Assembly: GCF_900107305.1 (NCBI RefSeq)
Contig: NZ_FNPL01000010.1
Span: forward strand, 60,198 to 124,197
Direction of reading: 5' to 3'
DNA from: Thermoactinomyces sp. DSM 45892
Lineage (GTDB): Bacteria > Bacillota > Bacilli > Thermoactinomycetales > Thermoactinomycetaceae
DNA length: 64,000 bases
The first letter of the stretch is position 1; each line of letters starts with the position of its first letter. Both the position numbers and the translations under genes were made by a program. The notes under the pieces are model-generated. The model made no database searches. It saw only the letters and a program-made list of their open reading frames with translations, and was not told the origin of the DNA. Below, piece by piece: positions 21,206 to 30,920 of the stretch.

Positions 21206-21790
21206 CTACTTGACATAAGTCTGAAGAAAATTAGCAAGCATCTGCTTGCCAGACTCACTTAAGATTGATTCAGGATGAAACTGAACACCCTCGATAGCAA
21301 AAGTACGATGCCGAATCCCCATAATCTCTTTCTCTAATGTCTCAGCCGTAATCTCGAGATCCATCGGGAGTGCATGACGTGCTACCATCAGCGAGTGGTA
21401 GCGGGTCGCGATAATCGGGTTTGGTAAATGAGAAAATACCCCTTTTCCATCATGAAATATCTCTGACACCTTCCCATGCATTGGCCTCTTGGCTCGGACC
21501 ACATTTCCTCCGAAGACTTCTGCTATCGCCTGGTGGCCCAAACATACACCGAGTATCGGAATTTTTCCAGCAAAGGTACGAATCACTTCCATCGAAATCC
21601 CGGCCTCCTCTGGAGATCCCGGGCCAGGTGAGATAATGATTGCCGATAAAGAACGCTCTTCTAATTCTTCTATTGTGACTTGATCGTTTCGTACAACCCA
21701 CAAGACTTCGCCCAGATCACCAAAATACTGGACCAAATTGTACGTAAACGAATCATAGTTATCGATCATACAAATCATTATTTCGCTCAT
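21206..21790 (-). CDS. pabA: Aminodeoxychorismate/anthranilate synthase glutaminase component
   Basis: 194 residues. A class I glutamine amidotransferase with triad C83 (GVCLGHQ), H172 and E174 (GVQFHPESIL). It supplies ammonia to PabB, and often also to TrpE, for p-aminobenzoate or anthranilate. The first ATG has a weak ribosome site; a second in-frame ATG four codons later is possible. pabB and pabC, which flank it in B. subtilis, are missing, so the partner subunit must be encoded elsewhere. Confidence 0.92.
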   Translation of the reverse strand: MSEIMICMIDNYDSFTYNLVQYFGDLGEVLWVVRNDQVTIEELEERSLSAIIISPGPGSPEEAGISMEVIRTFAGKIPILGVCLGHQAIAEVFGGNVVRAKRPMHGKVSEIFHDGKGVFSHLPNPIIATRYHSLMVARHALPMDLEITAETLEKEIMGIRHRTFAIEGVQFHPESILSESGKQMLANFLQTYVK

Positions 21791-21889
21791 CTCAACTCAA
21801 ATATAATGTCTTCCTATTCTAGCATAAAAACGAGAATGGTTCATCTTTCGTTCTTGACAAACTGGGTGGATTCTGTTCTAGGTGTCAAT

Positions 21890-21937
21890 AAAAAAGGACA
21901 CGTATGAAACCAACTATGGTTGATACGTATCCCTTTT
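21890..21937 (-). terminator. Terminator after cysK
   Basis: On the minus strand, the stem AAAAGGGATACGTAT pairs, with one mismatch, with ATACGTGTCCTTTT; an inner hairpin CCAAC/GTTGG is present and TTTTTT follows. It separates cysK from the folate operon. Confidence 0.8.
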
Positions 21938-21948
21938 CTAGATTTCCC

Positions 21949-22872
21949 CTATTCAAACTGATATAGCGGTGTGGTTAAATACCTCTCCCCACTACTCGGA
22001 ATAACAGCCACAACCTTCTTCCCGGCACCGAGGCGACGTGCTACTCTCAAGGCAGCTGATACCGCAGCCCCTGAAGAAATTCCTCCTAAAACTCCTTCTT
22101 CACGAGCTAATTTGCGAGCAAATTCGAACGCATCTTCAATATCAACTTGCATAACCTCATCGTAAATCTCGGTGTTTAAAATCTTCGGAACGAAACCAGC
22201 CCCAATCCCTTGGATTTTATGTGGACCCGGCTTACCACCAGATAAGACAGGAGAAGCGGATGGCTCTACCGCAACGACTTGAACATGTGGAATTTTTTCT
22301 TTTAAAACCGTTCCCACACCCGTAATCGTCCCTCCTGTTCCAACACCTGCTACAAAAGCATCCAATTCTCCATCAACCTGTTCCAATAACTCGAGTGCTG
22401 TGGTTTCAATATGCACTTTTACATTATCCATATTATTAAATTGTTGAGGCATAAAGTATTCTGGATTTGCTTCCGCTAGCTCCGTTGCTTTTACAATGGC
22501 GCCCCGCATGCCTTCCGCTCCGGGTGTCAAAATGATTTCCGCTCCATAGGCTCGAAGTAAATTACGGCGCTCCATGCTCATCGTATCTGGCATAACAAGA
22601 ATAGCAGGATATCCCTTCGCTGCCGCTACCATAGCGAGTCCAATTCCGGTATTACCACTAGTCGGCTCAATAATCACACTCCCTGGCTTTAGTTCACCAC
22701 GCTTCTCTGCTTCCTCGATCATGCTTTTGGCGATTCGGTCTTTTACACTTCCACCTGGGTTAAAGAATTCTAATTTCAAATATATATCTGCATCGGCTTT
22801 TCCTACGATATGGTTTAGTTTTACAAGGGGAGTAGAGCCGATTAGGTCTAGAATGCTATTTGCCACTTTCAT
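21949..22872 (-). CDS. cysK: Cysteine synthase A (O-acetylserine sulfhydrylase)
   Basis: 307 residues. A fold-type II PLP enzyme with the cofactor lysine K44 in GGSVKDR, the substrate loop TSGNTG, and the phosphate-binding [10 protein letters not shown]. It makes cysteine from O-acetylserine and sulfide. AGGAGG precedes the ATG, and a sigma-A promoter is visible upstream. In B. subtilis yacD separates it from hslO; that gene is absent here. Confidence 0.97.
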   Translation of the reverse strand: MKVANSILDLIGSTPLVKLNHIVGKADADIYLKLEFFNPGGSVKDRIAKSMIEEAEKRGELKPGSVIIEPTSGNTGIGLAMVAAAKGYPAILVMPDTMSMERRNLLRAYGAEIILTPGAEGMRGAIVKATELAEANPEYFMPQQFNNMDNVKVHIETTALELLEQVDGELDAFVAGVGTGGTITGVGTVLKEKIPHVQVVAVEPSASPVLSGGKPGPHKIQGIGAGFVPKILNTEIYDEVMQVDIEDAFEFARKLAREEGVLGGISSGAAVSAALRVARRLGAGKKVVAVIPSSGERYLTTPLYQFE

Positions 22873-22919
22873 TATTTGTCCTCCTATTTCCGAGTAAGGA
22901 TAGGGATTTTATTGCCTTT

Positions 22920-22948
22920 ATCTTATCAAGTTTAGAGTGAACCATCAA
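22920..22948 (-). promoter_or_regulatory. Predicted sigma-A promoter of cysK
   Basis: On the minus strand, -35 TTGATG (22943-22948), a 17-base spacer and -10 TAAGAT (22920-22925), about 50 bases before the cysK ATG. No SAM or T-box leader structure is seen. Confidence 0.55.
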
Positions 22949-22964
22949 TTAAATATGTTATCCA

Positions 22965-23846
22965 TTAATCTAGGCCCGAAATCCCCTCCAGTATCTCCTC
23001 AAGCTCTTCCTTCGAAAAGTGATACTTAGAATTGCAGAAATGACAAACCACCTCTGCTTTTCCATCCTGCTCGATGATATCTTGTAGCTCCTTTTTCCCT
23101 AAGCTCGCTAACATCGATTTAGTCTTCTCCAGAGAACACGAACATCGGAACTCGATGGTTTTACGACCCAAGATTTCAGCATCGTCCCCGAGCAGACGAT
23201 ACAACATATCTTCAGGAGTTAACCCGCTTTCGAGCAGAGAAGTCACAGATGGTATCTCCATGATTCGCTTCTCTAATTCATTGATGGACTCATCACTCGC
23301 ACCAGGCAAAACCTGAATCATATAGCCACCCGCAACGAGAATTTGATCCCGATTGACGATTACACCTAGCCCAATCGAAGAAGGTACTTGTTCTGAAGTG
23401 GAGTAGTAGTAAGTAAAGTCTTCTGCTAACTCTCCCGATACAATAGGGGCTGATCCTCGGTAAGGCTCCCGCATCCCAATATCTCTCATGATGTAAATAT
23501 ACCCTTGTCCTATCCCACCCGATACGTCAATTTTTCCATTTTCTTTTAACGGAATCATCACATCAGGTTGATCGACATAACCACGCACATGCCCCTCACC
23601 ATTGGCCACGACCATGACCTCACCAAGCGGCCCATCGCCTTTTACTTGAATGGTTACTACATCTTTTTTGTTCTTTAACTCTAAACCCATGAGCGCACCC
23701 ATCGTGGCCGTTCTTCCGAGGGCCGCACTTGCTGTAGGGAATGTAACATGCTTTCTTTGTAACTCTTGAACTAACTGAGTTGTATTCGCAGCAAAGCCAC
23801 GGAAACCGCCATCTTTTGATATGGCTCTTACTACATAATCGGACAT
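22965..23846 (-). CDS. hslO: Redox-regulated chaperone Hsp33
   Basis: 293 residues. Hsp33 is a holdase activated when oxidative stress releases its zinc. The four ligand cysteines are present as CxC (C234, C236) and CxxC (C268, C271), preceded by the compact N-terminal domain. GGAGG lies ahead of the ATG. It follows ftsH after a terminator; coaX, which usually lies between them in Bacillus, is absent. Confidence 0.96.
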   Translation of the reverse strand: MSDYVVRAISKDGGFRGFAANTTQLVQELQRKHVTFPTASAALGRTATMGALMGLELKNKKDVVTIQVKGDGPLGEVMVVANGEGHVRGYVDQPDVMIPLKENGKIDVSGGIGQGYIYIMRDIGMREPYRGSAPIVSGELAEDFTYYYSTSEQVPSSIGLGVIVNRDQILVAGGYMIQVLPGASDESINELEKRIMEIPSVTSLLESGLTPEDMLYRLLGDDAEILGRKTIEFRCSCSLEKTKSMLASLGKKELQDIIEQDGKAEVVCHFCNSKYHFSKEELEEILEGISGLD

Positions 23847-23886
23847 AAAAGAGATGCCTCCCTAAAAATGTTTCTTACTCTCGTAC

Positions 23887-23916
23887 AAAAAAAAGAGGCG
23901 AATCACTCGCCCCCCT
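23887..23916 (-). terminator. Terminator after ftsH
   Basis: On the minus strand, the stem GGCGA / TCGCC with a 5-base loop is followed by TC and eight T. It starts just past the ftsH stop. Confidence 0.85.
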
Positions 23917-23919
23917 TTT

Positions 23920-25923
23920 TTATTTTGGATCGTCTTTCTTCTCATCTTTTTCATCTACATCAGTTGGCTTCACATCATCCAAGTCATTAGGAGTTTCTGG
24001 AGCTTCGTCAACTTTTTCCTCAATCGAAGGCTCTACATCCAACTCTTCTTTCCCTTGGATATTCACTTTCACATCATCGTCTACAGGCTTATCGTCAATC
24101 TTACCTGTATCGAGTAACTGCTTGATTTGCTCTTCATCCAGCGTTTCTCTAGACAATAGTGTTTGGGCTAGGAGCTCTAACTGATCTCTACGCTCATTTA
24201 AAATATCCATCGCACGCTTATAACATGTACGAATGAGTTCCTGCATCTCTGAGTCAATTTCATACGCCACTTGATCACTGTAGTTCTGCTCATGACCAAT
24301 ATCGCGTCCTAGGAACACCTGCCCTTGAGAACGACCAAACTGCATGGTGGCTAAGCGATCACTCATACCATATTCCGTAATCATCGACCGCACGATTGCC
24401 GTGGCCTTTTCGAAGTCATTGCTAGCGCCTGTACTAACTTCACCAAAGATAATTTCTTCCGCCACACGTCCCCCCAAGATCCCTGTCACGCGATCAAGGA
24501 GTTCTCCCTTCGTAGCAAGATAGCGATCTTCTTTTGGTAAGGACATCACATATCCACCTGCTTGCCCACGCGGTACAATCGTTACTTTGTGGACAATATC
24601 TGCATTTGGTACGTAATATCCGACAATAGCATGACCTGCTTCATGATACGCAACGATTTTACGTTCTTTCTCGCTAACCACACGGCTCTTCTTAGCAGGA
24701 CCTGCAATCACACGGTCAACCGCTTCGTCGACTTCATCCATGGTAATTTTCTTCTTATTTTCACGAGCCGCAAGAAGTGCCGCTTCGTTTAACAAGTTCT
24801 CTAAATCTGCACCAGAGAAGCCCGTTGTACGCTGAGCAATCACTTTCAATTTTACGCTTTCAGCTATTGGCTTGTTGCGAGCATGTACCTTTAGAATCGC
24901 TTCACGACCTTTAACATCTGGACGACTCACGAGGATTTGTCGGTCAAAACGACCTGGTCGTAACAAAGCAGGATCCAAGATATCAGGACGGTTCGTCGCT
25001 GCTATCATAATGATTCCAGAATTGCCATCAAATCCATCCATCTCAACGAGTAACTGGTTCAATGTCTGCTCACGCTCATCGTGACCGCCGCCTAAACCCG
25101 CTCCACGTTGACGACCTACCGCATCGATCTCGTCGATGAAGATAATACAAGGCGCATTTTTCTTCGCCTGTTCAAATAGATCACGAACACGGGAAGCACC
25201 CACCCCTACAAACATCTCAACAAAGTCCGAACCACTGATGGAGAAGAAAGGCACTTTGGCTTCTCCAGCCACGGCCCGTGCAAGGAGGGTTTTTCCTGTC
25301 CCTGGAGGCCCTACAAGAAGTACGCCCTTCGGAATCCGTGCACCCATCGCGACAAAACGACGATTATCTTTGAGGAAGTCAACAATCTCAACAAGCTCTT
25401 GCTTTTCCTCATCAGCACCTGCCACATCGTGAAATGTGACACGCTTCTTCTCATCGTTATATAATCTAGCCTTACTCTTACCAAAGTTCATAACTCGATT
25501 GCCGCCACCCTGGGCGTTGTTCAGTAAGAAGAAAAACAGTAAGAGAACAATAACTAAAGGAATAATCGTAGAAAGCGCAGTAACCCAAATCGACTCTTGC
25601 TTTGGAGGACTTGTCGTATACGATATCTGATTCGTTTCCAGTAACTTAACGATGTCACTCTCCATCATAGGAGTCTGAGTTGAATACATCTTCGTTTTCT
25701 TTGGATCTTTTGGGTCTTTCATCTTACCATCAATACGGTAAGTAAATCCCTCAGGCAGAAGTTTCGCATCGATAATCTGCTTCTGCTCTATTTTTTGTTT
25801 AAACTGAGTGGTGTTAAGCTGCTCCAGGTCATTCCCAGAGTTAGCCACCAAATTTACGACCCCAATGGTCACAAGGATGAGAATTGCATATAGTATTCCA
25901 TTCCTAAGGAAGAAGTTTTTCAT
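23920..25923 (-). CDS. ftsH: ATP-dependent zinc metalloprotease FtsH
   Basis: 667 residues. Two membrane helices (about 9-28 and 112-134) flank an extracytoplasmic domain. The AAA module has Walker A GPPGTGKT at 205-212 and Walker B near FIDEIDA, and the protease has HEAGH at 427-431. It degrades misfolded membrane and short-lived regulatory proteins. The last ~55 residues are an unusually acidic Asp/Glu/Pro-rich tail ending in Lys/Asp repeats. AGGAGG precedes the ATG. A CtsR-like box lies 65-81 bases upstream. Confidence 0.97.
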   Translation of the reverse strand: MKNFFLRNGILYAILILVTIGVVNLVANSGNDLEQLNTTQFKQKIEQKQIIDAKLLPEGFTYRIDGKMKDPKDPKKTKMYSTQTPMMESDIVKLLETNQISYTTSPPKQESIWVTALSTIIPLVIVLLLFFFLLNNAQGGGNRVMNFGKSKARLYNDEKKRVTFHDVAGADEEKQELVEIVDFLKDNRRFVAMGARIPKGVLLVGPPGTGKTLLARAVAGEAKVPFFSISGSDFVEMFVGVGASRVRDLFEQAKKNAPCIIFIDEIDAVGRQRGAGLGGGHDEREQTLNQLLVEMDGFDGNSGIIMIAATNRPDILDPALLRPGRFDRQILVSRPDVKGREAILKVHARNKPIAESVKLKVIAQRTTGFSGADLENLLNEAALLAARENKKKITMDEVDEAVDRVIAGPAKKSRVVSEKERKIVAYHEAGHAIVGYYVPNADIVHKVTIVPRGQAGGYVMSLPKEDRYLATKGELLDRVTGILGGRVAEEIIFGEVSTGASNDFEKATAIVRSMITEYGMSDRLATMQFGRSQGQVFLGRDIGHEQNYSDQVAYEIDSEMQELIRTCYKRAMDILNERRDQLELLAQTLLSRETLDEEQIKQLLDTGKIDDKPVDDDVKVNIQGKEELDVEPSIEEKVDEAPETPNDLDDVKPTDVDEKDEKKDDPK

Positions 25924-25987
25924 CCCTGGCCTCCTCTCGATCCACTTTTTTCATTTTACCATAGCCATTTGAAACGAAACAATAGTT

Positions 25988-26004
25988 GGTCAAAAAAGAT
26001 CAAA
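25988..26004 (-). promoter_or_regulatory. CtsR-like box upstream of ftsH
   Basis: The plus strand reads GGTCAAA-AAA-GATCAAA: one exact CtsR heptad, a 3-base spacer, and a second heptad with one mismatch to RGTCAAA. It lies between the hpt stop and the ftsH start. Whether CtsR binds it is inferred from the motif only. Confidence 0.45.
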
Positions 26005-26008
26005 CTAA

Positions 26009-26548
26009 CTAAGAAGAATATACTTCTTCCTTCAAAATACCGATGTACGGTAGGTTGCGATAAATCTCACGATAATCTAGACCATACCCAATGACGAATT
26101 CGTCAGGGATTTCATATCCACAATAATCAGGGACCAAGTCCACTTTGCGTCGAGCTGGTTTATTCAGTAACGTAACAACTTTTACTGACTTTGCGTTACG
26201 CCCTTTTAACAACTCGATTAGATAGCTTAATGTTAGGCCCGTATCAATAATATCTTCCATAATCAAGACGTCTCTTCCTTCTACCGAAGAGTCTAGATCT
26301 TTCAGGATTCGTACCACTCCTGAAGATTTAGTAGACGCACCATAGCTCGATACTGCCATAAAATCCATCTCAAGCGGAATGCTTATCGCGCGTGTTAAAT
26401 CAGCCATAAACGGAGCTGCCCCTTTTAATATGCCCACACAAAGCGGAAGCGTATTAGCATATTCGTCCGATAAGAGCTTCCCTAATTCCTTTACTTTGGA
26501 TTGGATCTTCTCCTCTGAAATCAATACTTCTTTCACATCTTGATGCAT
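26009..26548 (-). CDS. hpt: Hypoxanthine phosphoribosyltransferase
   Basis: 179 residues from the ATG at 26546-26548, which lies 4-5 bases after AGGGGGGCC; a longer in-frame ATG would contain that ribosome site. The type I PRPP-binding loop [16 protein letters not shown] and the specificity-region [10 protein letters not shown] are intact. It salvages hypoxanthine and guanine to IMP and GMP. The neighbours tilS (43 bases upstream) and ftsH match the B. subtilis order. Confidence 0.95.
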   Translation of the reverse strand: MHQDVKEVLISEEKIQSKVKELGKLLSDEYANTLPLCVGILKGAAPFMADLTRAISIPLEMDFMAVSSYGASTKSSGVVRILKDLDSSVEGRDVLIMEDIIDTGLTLSYLIELLKGRNAKSVKVVTLLNKPARRKVDLVPDYCGYEIPDEFVIGYGLDYREIYRNLPYIGILKEEVYSS

Positions 26549-26591
26549 GAATGGCCCCCCTAAAACAATCATTTATGTATACCCAGCAAAA

Positions 26592-28019
26592 TCATTCTAA
26601 CATTTTATAAGAATGCCATCGTAAATACAAATAGTAGCTCGTCTGATTTGTAACAGGAGCCATGGCAGACCTTCTCACACCCGGAATCCATAAGACTTGG
26701 TCATCTATGTGAACAACAGGGATTAGATCCCTCAAATGTCTAGGGATTTGTTTCTCGATCATGAGCTCTTTTACCTTTTTTGTACCGTGAAGGCCGAAAC
26801 AACTCATTCGATCGCCCGCCTTTCGAGGACGAACAAAAAACGAACTAGTGGGCACCTGTTCATAATCAAAAACCGCAGATGGTAGCGAAAAGAACCATTC
26901 CTCTGGCGGAGGCTGGTCAAACAAACAAGCTTCTATTGCACCAAGAGATGGATGGTACTCCGTCTTTCCTGGTATATTCAATTTTAATTCTTCCCATGTC
27001 AGTGTGGTTGCTTCGTCCTTGCTGGATTGTTTCAGAATTGTGACGATCTCATAGCTTTTCCGTACTATAATCCCTTTCTCCAAATGGATTTCACCACTAG
27101 GAGCAGGTGATGAGATCCAATGACGAATCTGTTCGATACGAGAATATGTAATTTCTACATCTGACAACCATTCCAGACTACTTAATATTAGTTTAACTAC
27201 TCTACGCTGTAAAGCAATAGATAGATCCTGAAACCTCTTACGAGACCATGACACTTGCCTATGATCTTGTGACAACGAAATTCCCTCTAACGCCTTATTC
27301 TCCCATTCTTTCCAAACTTCTTCTTCTTCAAGCATACGGGCACCTAACTGTGAGATGGTTTCTTTTACCTTCGGATTCATCTTTTCTAGCTCTGGGAAGA
27401 TTTGAAGACGTAAGAAGTTACGCGTATATTCCTTTGAGAGATTACTTTGATCGGTTCGAGGCATAAGGTGCTGCTGATTACAGTATGTATCAATCATCTT
27501 TCTGGAGCTGGATAAGAGGGGGCGAATCAGCTCCAGATCGTCCCACTTCCTTCGGATCGGAATTCCAATCAAACCCGAAGAATGAGTTCCGCGAATCAAT
27601 CTCATTAAAATCGTCTCAGCTTGATCATCTTGATGGTGTCCCAAAGCAACATAGCCAAATGATTCCCTCTTTGCTACCTTAGCAAGCGCCTCGTACCGAA
27701 GCCTTCTCGCGATATCTTGTTTATTTCCACCCTCTTGACGCAAAGCTCCCCTCACATCCACCCACTCAACCCAGCAAGAAACCCCTAACTGGGAACAAAT
27801 CTCTTTTACATACTGCTCATCTAACAAGCTTTCTTCTCCGCGCAACTGGTGATTCACATGAATCACGCCCATCCTCCAGTTGTACTCCTGTGAGAGGTCT
27901 TTCAAAATATGTAACAATGCGATTGAATCAGGTCCTCCAGAAACGGCCACTAAAATGGAGGCATATTCTGGAATCCTTAATTCCTGTTGCATGACACGAT
28001 CAACCATTTCTCTCAACAT
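26592..28019 (-). CDS. tilS: tRNA(Ile)-lysidine synthase
   Basis: 475 residues from the ATG at 28017-28019 with GGGAGGTG 8 bases ahead; the frame extends upstream without a ribosome site. The N-terminal PP-loop ATPase motif SGGPDS (27-32) activates cytidine-34 of the AUA-reading tRNA-Ile for lysine attachment. RGTHSSGLIGIP and the C-terminal TilS domain (RPRKAGDRM, then KKVKELMIEKQIPRHLR) are present. The fused bifunctional TilS/HprT found in Listeria is not present; hpt is separate. Confidence 0.95.
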   Translation of the reverse strand: MLREMVDRVMQQELRIPEYASILVAVSGGPDSIALLHILKDLSQEYNWRMGVIHVNHQLRGEESLLDEQYVKEICSQLGVSCWVEWVDVRGALRQEGGNKQDIARRLRYEALAKVAKRESFGYVALGHHQDDQAETILMRLIRGTHSSGLIGIPIRRKWDDLELIRPLLSSSRKMIDTYCNQQHLMPRTDQSNLSKEYTRNFLRLQIFPELEKMNPKVKETISQLGARMLEEEEVWKEWENKALEGISLSQDHRQVSWSRKRFQDLSIALQRRVVKLILSSLEWLSDVEITYSRIEQIRHWISSPAPSGEIHLEKGIIVRKSYEIVTILKQSSKDEATTLTWEELKLNIPGKTEYHPSLGAIEACLFDQPPPEEWFFSLPSAVFDYEQVPTSSFFVRPRKAGDRMSCFGLHGTKKVKELMIEKQIPRHLRDLIPVVHIDDQVLWIPGVRRSAMAPVTNQTSYYLYLRWHSYKMLE

Positions 28020-28070
28020 TGCAACCACACCTCCCGTTCTGTCACCTAATTTCAAGATAAAACAGTCCAA

Positions 28071-28092
28071 AAGCCCCTAGATCACTCTAGGG
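28071..28092 (-). terminator. Putative terminator between spoIIE and tilS
   Basis: On the minus strand, the stem CCCTAGA-gtga-TCTAGGG is followed by GCTTTTGG. The hairpin is good but the T run is short. Confidence 0.55.
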
Positions 28093-28151
28093 ACTCCTTC
28101 ACTCACTTATACTACTGATGTTATGTCTTTTCTCAAAAAGAAGCAAATCCC

Positions 28152-30614
28152 CTAGCTGTTCGGTACTTCCTGTGGACGTTCGATCGGTCGCACATTCGAT
28201 AGGCGAATCGTAGACCATTCGGATGTGTGCTTCTCTACTTTGGATACTAGAACCGTCATATCATCTGGAATCTCTCCCTGACGATATCGGACAATCTTTT
28301 CTAGCAGACAATCGGCAAAGTCCTGTGGATCTTTGGTATCGATTTCGTTAATGATCTTGGTGATAAACGCATCCTTATTCACCGTATTATGTGCCGCATC
28401 ATAGATTCCATCTGTCATCATCACGATCAGATCACCTGCTTGTAATTGCGTTTCAATCGGTTCTACATCAATCTCCTTCAAAATCCCAATCGGCGGATTA
28501 GAAGCAGAAAGTTTTAGGACCTTTTTCCCCCGTTTGATAAATCCGGGGGTTGAACCGATCTTCATAAACCGACCCTTTGCCGAATTCAAATCGATCATCG
28601 CCAAATCTATCGTAGCAAACACTTCATCAGACGTTCGCAAACTTAGGATCGAATTGATTGTCTCGACAGCTCGTTCTTCATTCATGCCCGCTTGGAGCAA
28701 CCGGCGTAGTAACTTCAACGCTGCATTGCTCTCCTCTTGTGCTCTTTGACCATTCCCCATGCCATCACTTAATGCCACTGCAAACCGGCCCGTCCCCAAG
28801 TTCATGTAACAGTAGCTATCACCGGATACCATCGCTCCTCCCTTGGCTGCGTTGGCTACACCCGATTTCAACTCAAAACGCTGTGCAGATCCAAGGGTAA
28901 TAATCGCTCCTTGTGTACCGTCCTGTACCACTTTCCGATATACGCTGATCGGCTCCCCTAACACTTCAGTCATCAAAGGGGCAATTAGTTTTTTACATTC
29001 ATCAAACAAATCCTGATGAGGAAGGAAAACTTCTATCTCTACTTTCCCCTCCGCTAGATTTAAAATTTCGACTCGCTGAAACTGTATCCCTAATTCATCC
29101 AGAGCCGCGTGAATCTGTTCTTCTTGAGCGTGCATCACTTGTGTCTCGATACGAATCTCCGTCGCCAGCTTGTCCATCACTTCCGCCATACCCGTCAATT
29201 GATCCCCCACCAATCTCCGAGTATCTTTAATCTTGTCTCGCCAATACAGTGTGTGCTCATAATGCGCATACTGATCCTGAAAGCTACGAACAACCTGATC
29301 CGGCCTAATACAATATTCATCCCAAGCTTGTGGGATCGGCACATGATTCCGTGCCCCTACCTGTTCAACGACGGTCATCAGACTCGTCATCCCTTGATAG
29401 GTTTTCATGATATTGCCTTCCCAACATTGCTGAAATTGGGCGCACCCCATACAACTATGTTCCATCGTGGTCGTAACAAATTGATGGACTTGATCCTCAT
29501 CTTCTCGCTGTTGCTTCGTCATATCTTCCCGAAAACTACTCGCCAGTTCATAAAATAGATTCGTAAAATGCTCCACTTTAGCCGCTGTCACATCACGCAA
29601 GCGCCTAACGTAGTCCTGTTGTTCCATCTGATTCTCCCACGTACCTGGAACAAACTTAGCCACTGTGTGAAACAAACGATCCGGTGTTAAGAAAAAGAGT
29701 AGCAGTGCTAGCAGTGTTTCTTGCATCGATATCCACAGGTTCGGTGGGGGAGCTCCGTACAAGCTTAGAATGGTTGTGCCGAGTAAAAAACCGATCGCAA
29801 CCCCTAGCCTCTTCCCCTCCTTAAACAATCCAGCCAATAAGCCCGCAAATGCTAATAAACTAATCTGCAGAACCGATTTTGGATTCGATAGATGGAGAAT
29901 CAAACCCGTCACAACCCCCATCGACGAACCCAGCATCGACCCACCGACAATGGCTAGAACAAGAATCAAGTAACGTGAAACGATATTTACAATCTCTAAG
30001 TCCGCGATCGCCCAGCCCAGCGTCCCTGTCATCACGGAGCCTAATAGAATCACCAAGCAGACCATTTCCTCGTGCTTTAAGCCGGCTTTATTCCGCTTTA
30101 CCGTGAAAACCGGGAGCGCCTGAACAAAAATGAAGGTAAGAATAAAACTGATCAAAATGTCTACTCCAGCTAATAAATACTGATAATTGGTAAAGGTATC
30201 AAAATACCAGATGGCTACCATATTTCCAAGCATGCTACTGGTTAACACGATCATGGGAGCTGAATACAACGTCGCCTTGCCAAACGTTTGAAACAACTTA
30301 TACACACCGAGCAACAAAACAAGATAGGCGGTAATCTTCCCCGCATGAATCATCGAGATGGTAGTGGCTCCCACGATGAGAGATGCCATCACAACTGGCC
30401 ATTGCTTCCTACTGAGAAAAAGCATCACCGCTAGATACGCCAAAGCAAATGGGGAAACAGATTCCAATATTAACGCTCTACCCAATAAAAAGCCCATCAC
30501 CATAATCGGTACATTCCATGAGATGAGTCTCTTATGAACTCGATGCGATCCGCTTCTTATCTTTTTCATCGGTGACTTCCAAATATGTTTGATCCGTGTC
30601 ATCATTTCCATCAT
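28152..30614 (-). CDS. spoIIE: Stage II sporulation protein E, PP2C phosphatase
   Basis: 820 residues from the ATG at 30612-30614; the in-frame GTG 12 bases upstream lies inside the GGGGGTG ribosome site. About ten membrane helices fill residues 30-310, followed by a cytoplasmic linker with a Cys pair (CMGCAQFQQC). The C-terminal PP2C domain has ALSDGMGNGQRAQ and the late IVMMTDGIYDA metal site. SpoIIE dephosphorylates SpoIIAA to free sigma-F in the forespore and interacts with FtsZ at the polar septum. The upstream promoter has the Spo0A-type long spacer. yabS and yabT of B. subtilis are absent after it. Confidence 0.96.
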   Translation of the reverse strand: MMEMMTRIKHIWKSPMKKIRSGSHRVHKRLISWNVPIMVMGFLLGRALILESVSPFALAYLAVMLFLSRKQWPVVMASLIVGATTISMIHAGKITAYLVLLLGVYKLFQTFGKATLYSAPMIVLTSSMLGNMVAIWYFDTFTNYQYLLAGVDILISFILTFIFVQALPVFTVKRNKAGLKHEEMVCLVILLGSVMTGTLGWAIADLEIVNIVSRYLILVLAIVGGSMLGSSMGVVTGLILHLSNPKSVLQISLLAFAGLLAGLFKEGKRLGVAIGFLLGTTILSLYGAPPPNLWISMQETLLALLLFFLTPDRLFHTVAKFVPGTWENQMEQQDYVRRLRDVTAAKVEHFTNLFYELASSFREDMTKQQREDEDQVHQFVTTTMEHSCMGCAQFQQCWEGNIMKTYQGMTSLMTVVEQVGARNHVPIPQAWDEYCIRPDQVVRSFQDQYAHYEHTLYWRDKIKDTRRLVGDQLTGMAEVMDKLATEIRIETQVMHAQEEQIHAALDELGIQFQRVEILNLAEGKVEIEVFLPHQDLFDECKKLIAPLMTEVLGEPISVYRKVVQDGTQGAIITLGSAQRFELKSGVANAAKGGAMVSGDSYCYMNLGTGRFAVALSDGMGNGQRAQEESNAALKLLRRLLQAGMNEERAVETINSILSLRTSDEVFATIDLAMIDLNSAKGRFMKIGSTPGFIKRGKKVLKLSASNPPIGILKEIDVEPIETQLQAGDLIVMMTDGIYDAAHNTVNKDAFITKIINEIDTKDPQDFADCLLEKIVRYRQGEIPDDMTVLVSKVEKHTSEWSTIRLSNVRPIERPQEVPNS

Positions 30615-30651
30615 TTGGCTTTGCACCCCCGTTTAACAGTTTGTGTCACTC

Positions 30652-30685
30652 ATTATAAACAGAGGAAATCAGATAAGTTTGTCAA
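30652..30685 (-). promoter_or_regulatory. Spo0A-type sigma-A promoter of spoIIE, 22-bp spacer
   Basis: On the minus strand, -35 TTGACA (30680-30685) and -10 TATAAT (30652-30657) are both perfect but 22 bases apart. This is too far for unaided sigma-A and is like the Spo0A-activated spoIIG and spoIIE promoters of B. subtilis. The -35 overlaps TTTGTCA, an 0A-box-like sequence, and TGTCGAT lies at 30712-30718 on the minus strand. Confidence 0.75.
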
Positions 30686-30783
30686 AATCACACCCGGTCA
30701 AGAAAAAAGTTATCGACACACTCTGCCAAAGAACCATGTCAGGGGTTTCAAGCCCTTGAAGAAGAATGTATGTCAAAACGAAA

Positions 30784-30824
30784 GAAACCCTAACCTGTAC
30801 ATCGGGTGTACAAGCTAGGGTTTT
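30784..30824. terminator. Palindrome / possible terminator after the DUF402 gene
   Basis: Imperfect inverted repeat: AAACCCTA ... TAGGGTTT outside and TGTACA ... TGTACA inside. A TTTTATC tail lies on the plus side and TTTCTTTC on the minus side. It would end minus-strand transcription from the DUF402 gene before the spoIIE promoter. Confidence 0.55.
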
Positions 30825-30866
30825 ATCGTCACATCTTGTCAAATCAAAAAGATGTCGCTGTTCGTC

Positions 30867-30912
30867 CGACAAATCTTCTTATTACTCGTCTTTCATAAAA
30901 GAAGATTTGTCG
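30867..30912. repeat. 14-bp inverted repeat containing TGTCG boxes
   Basis: The arms CGACAAATCTTCTT (30867-30880) and AAGAAGATTTGTCG (30899-30912) are perfect complements around an 18-base loop, directly after the DUF402 stop. Each arm end carries TTTGTCG, close to the Spo0A box. Confidence 0.7.
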
Positions 30913-30920
30913 AGTTTCAT

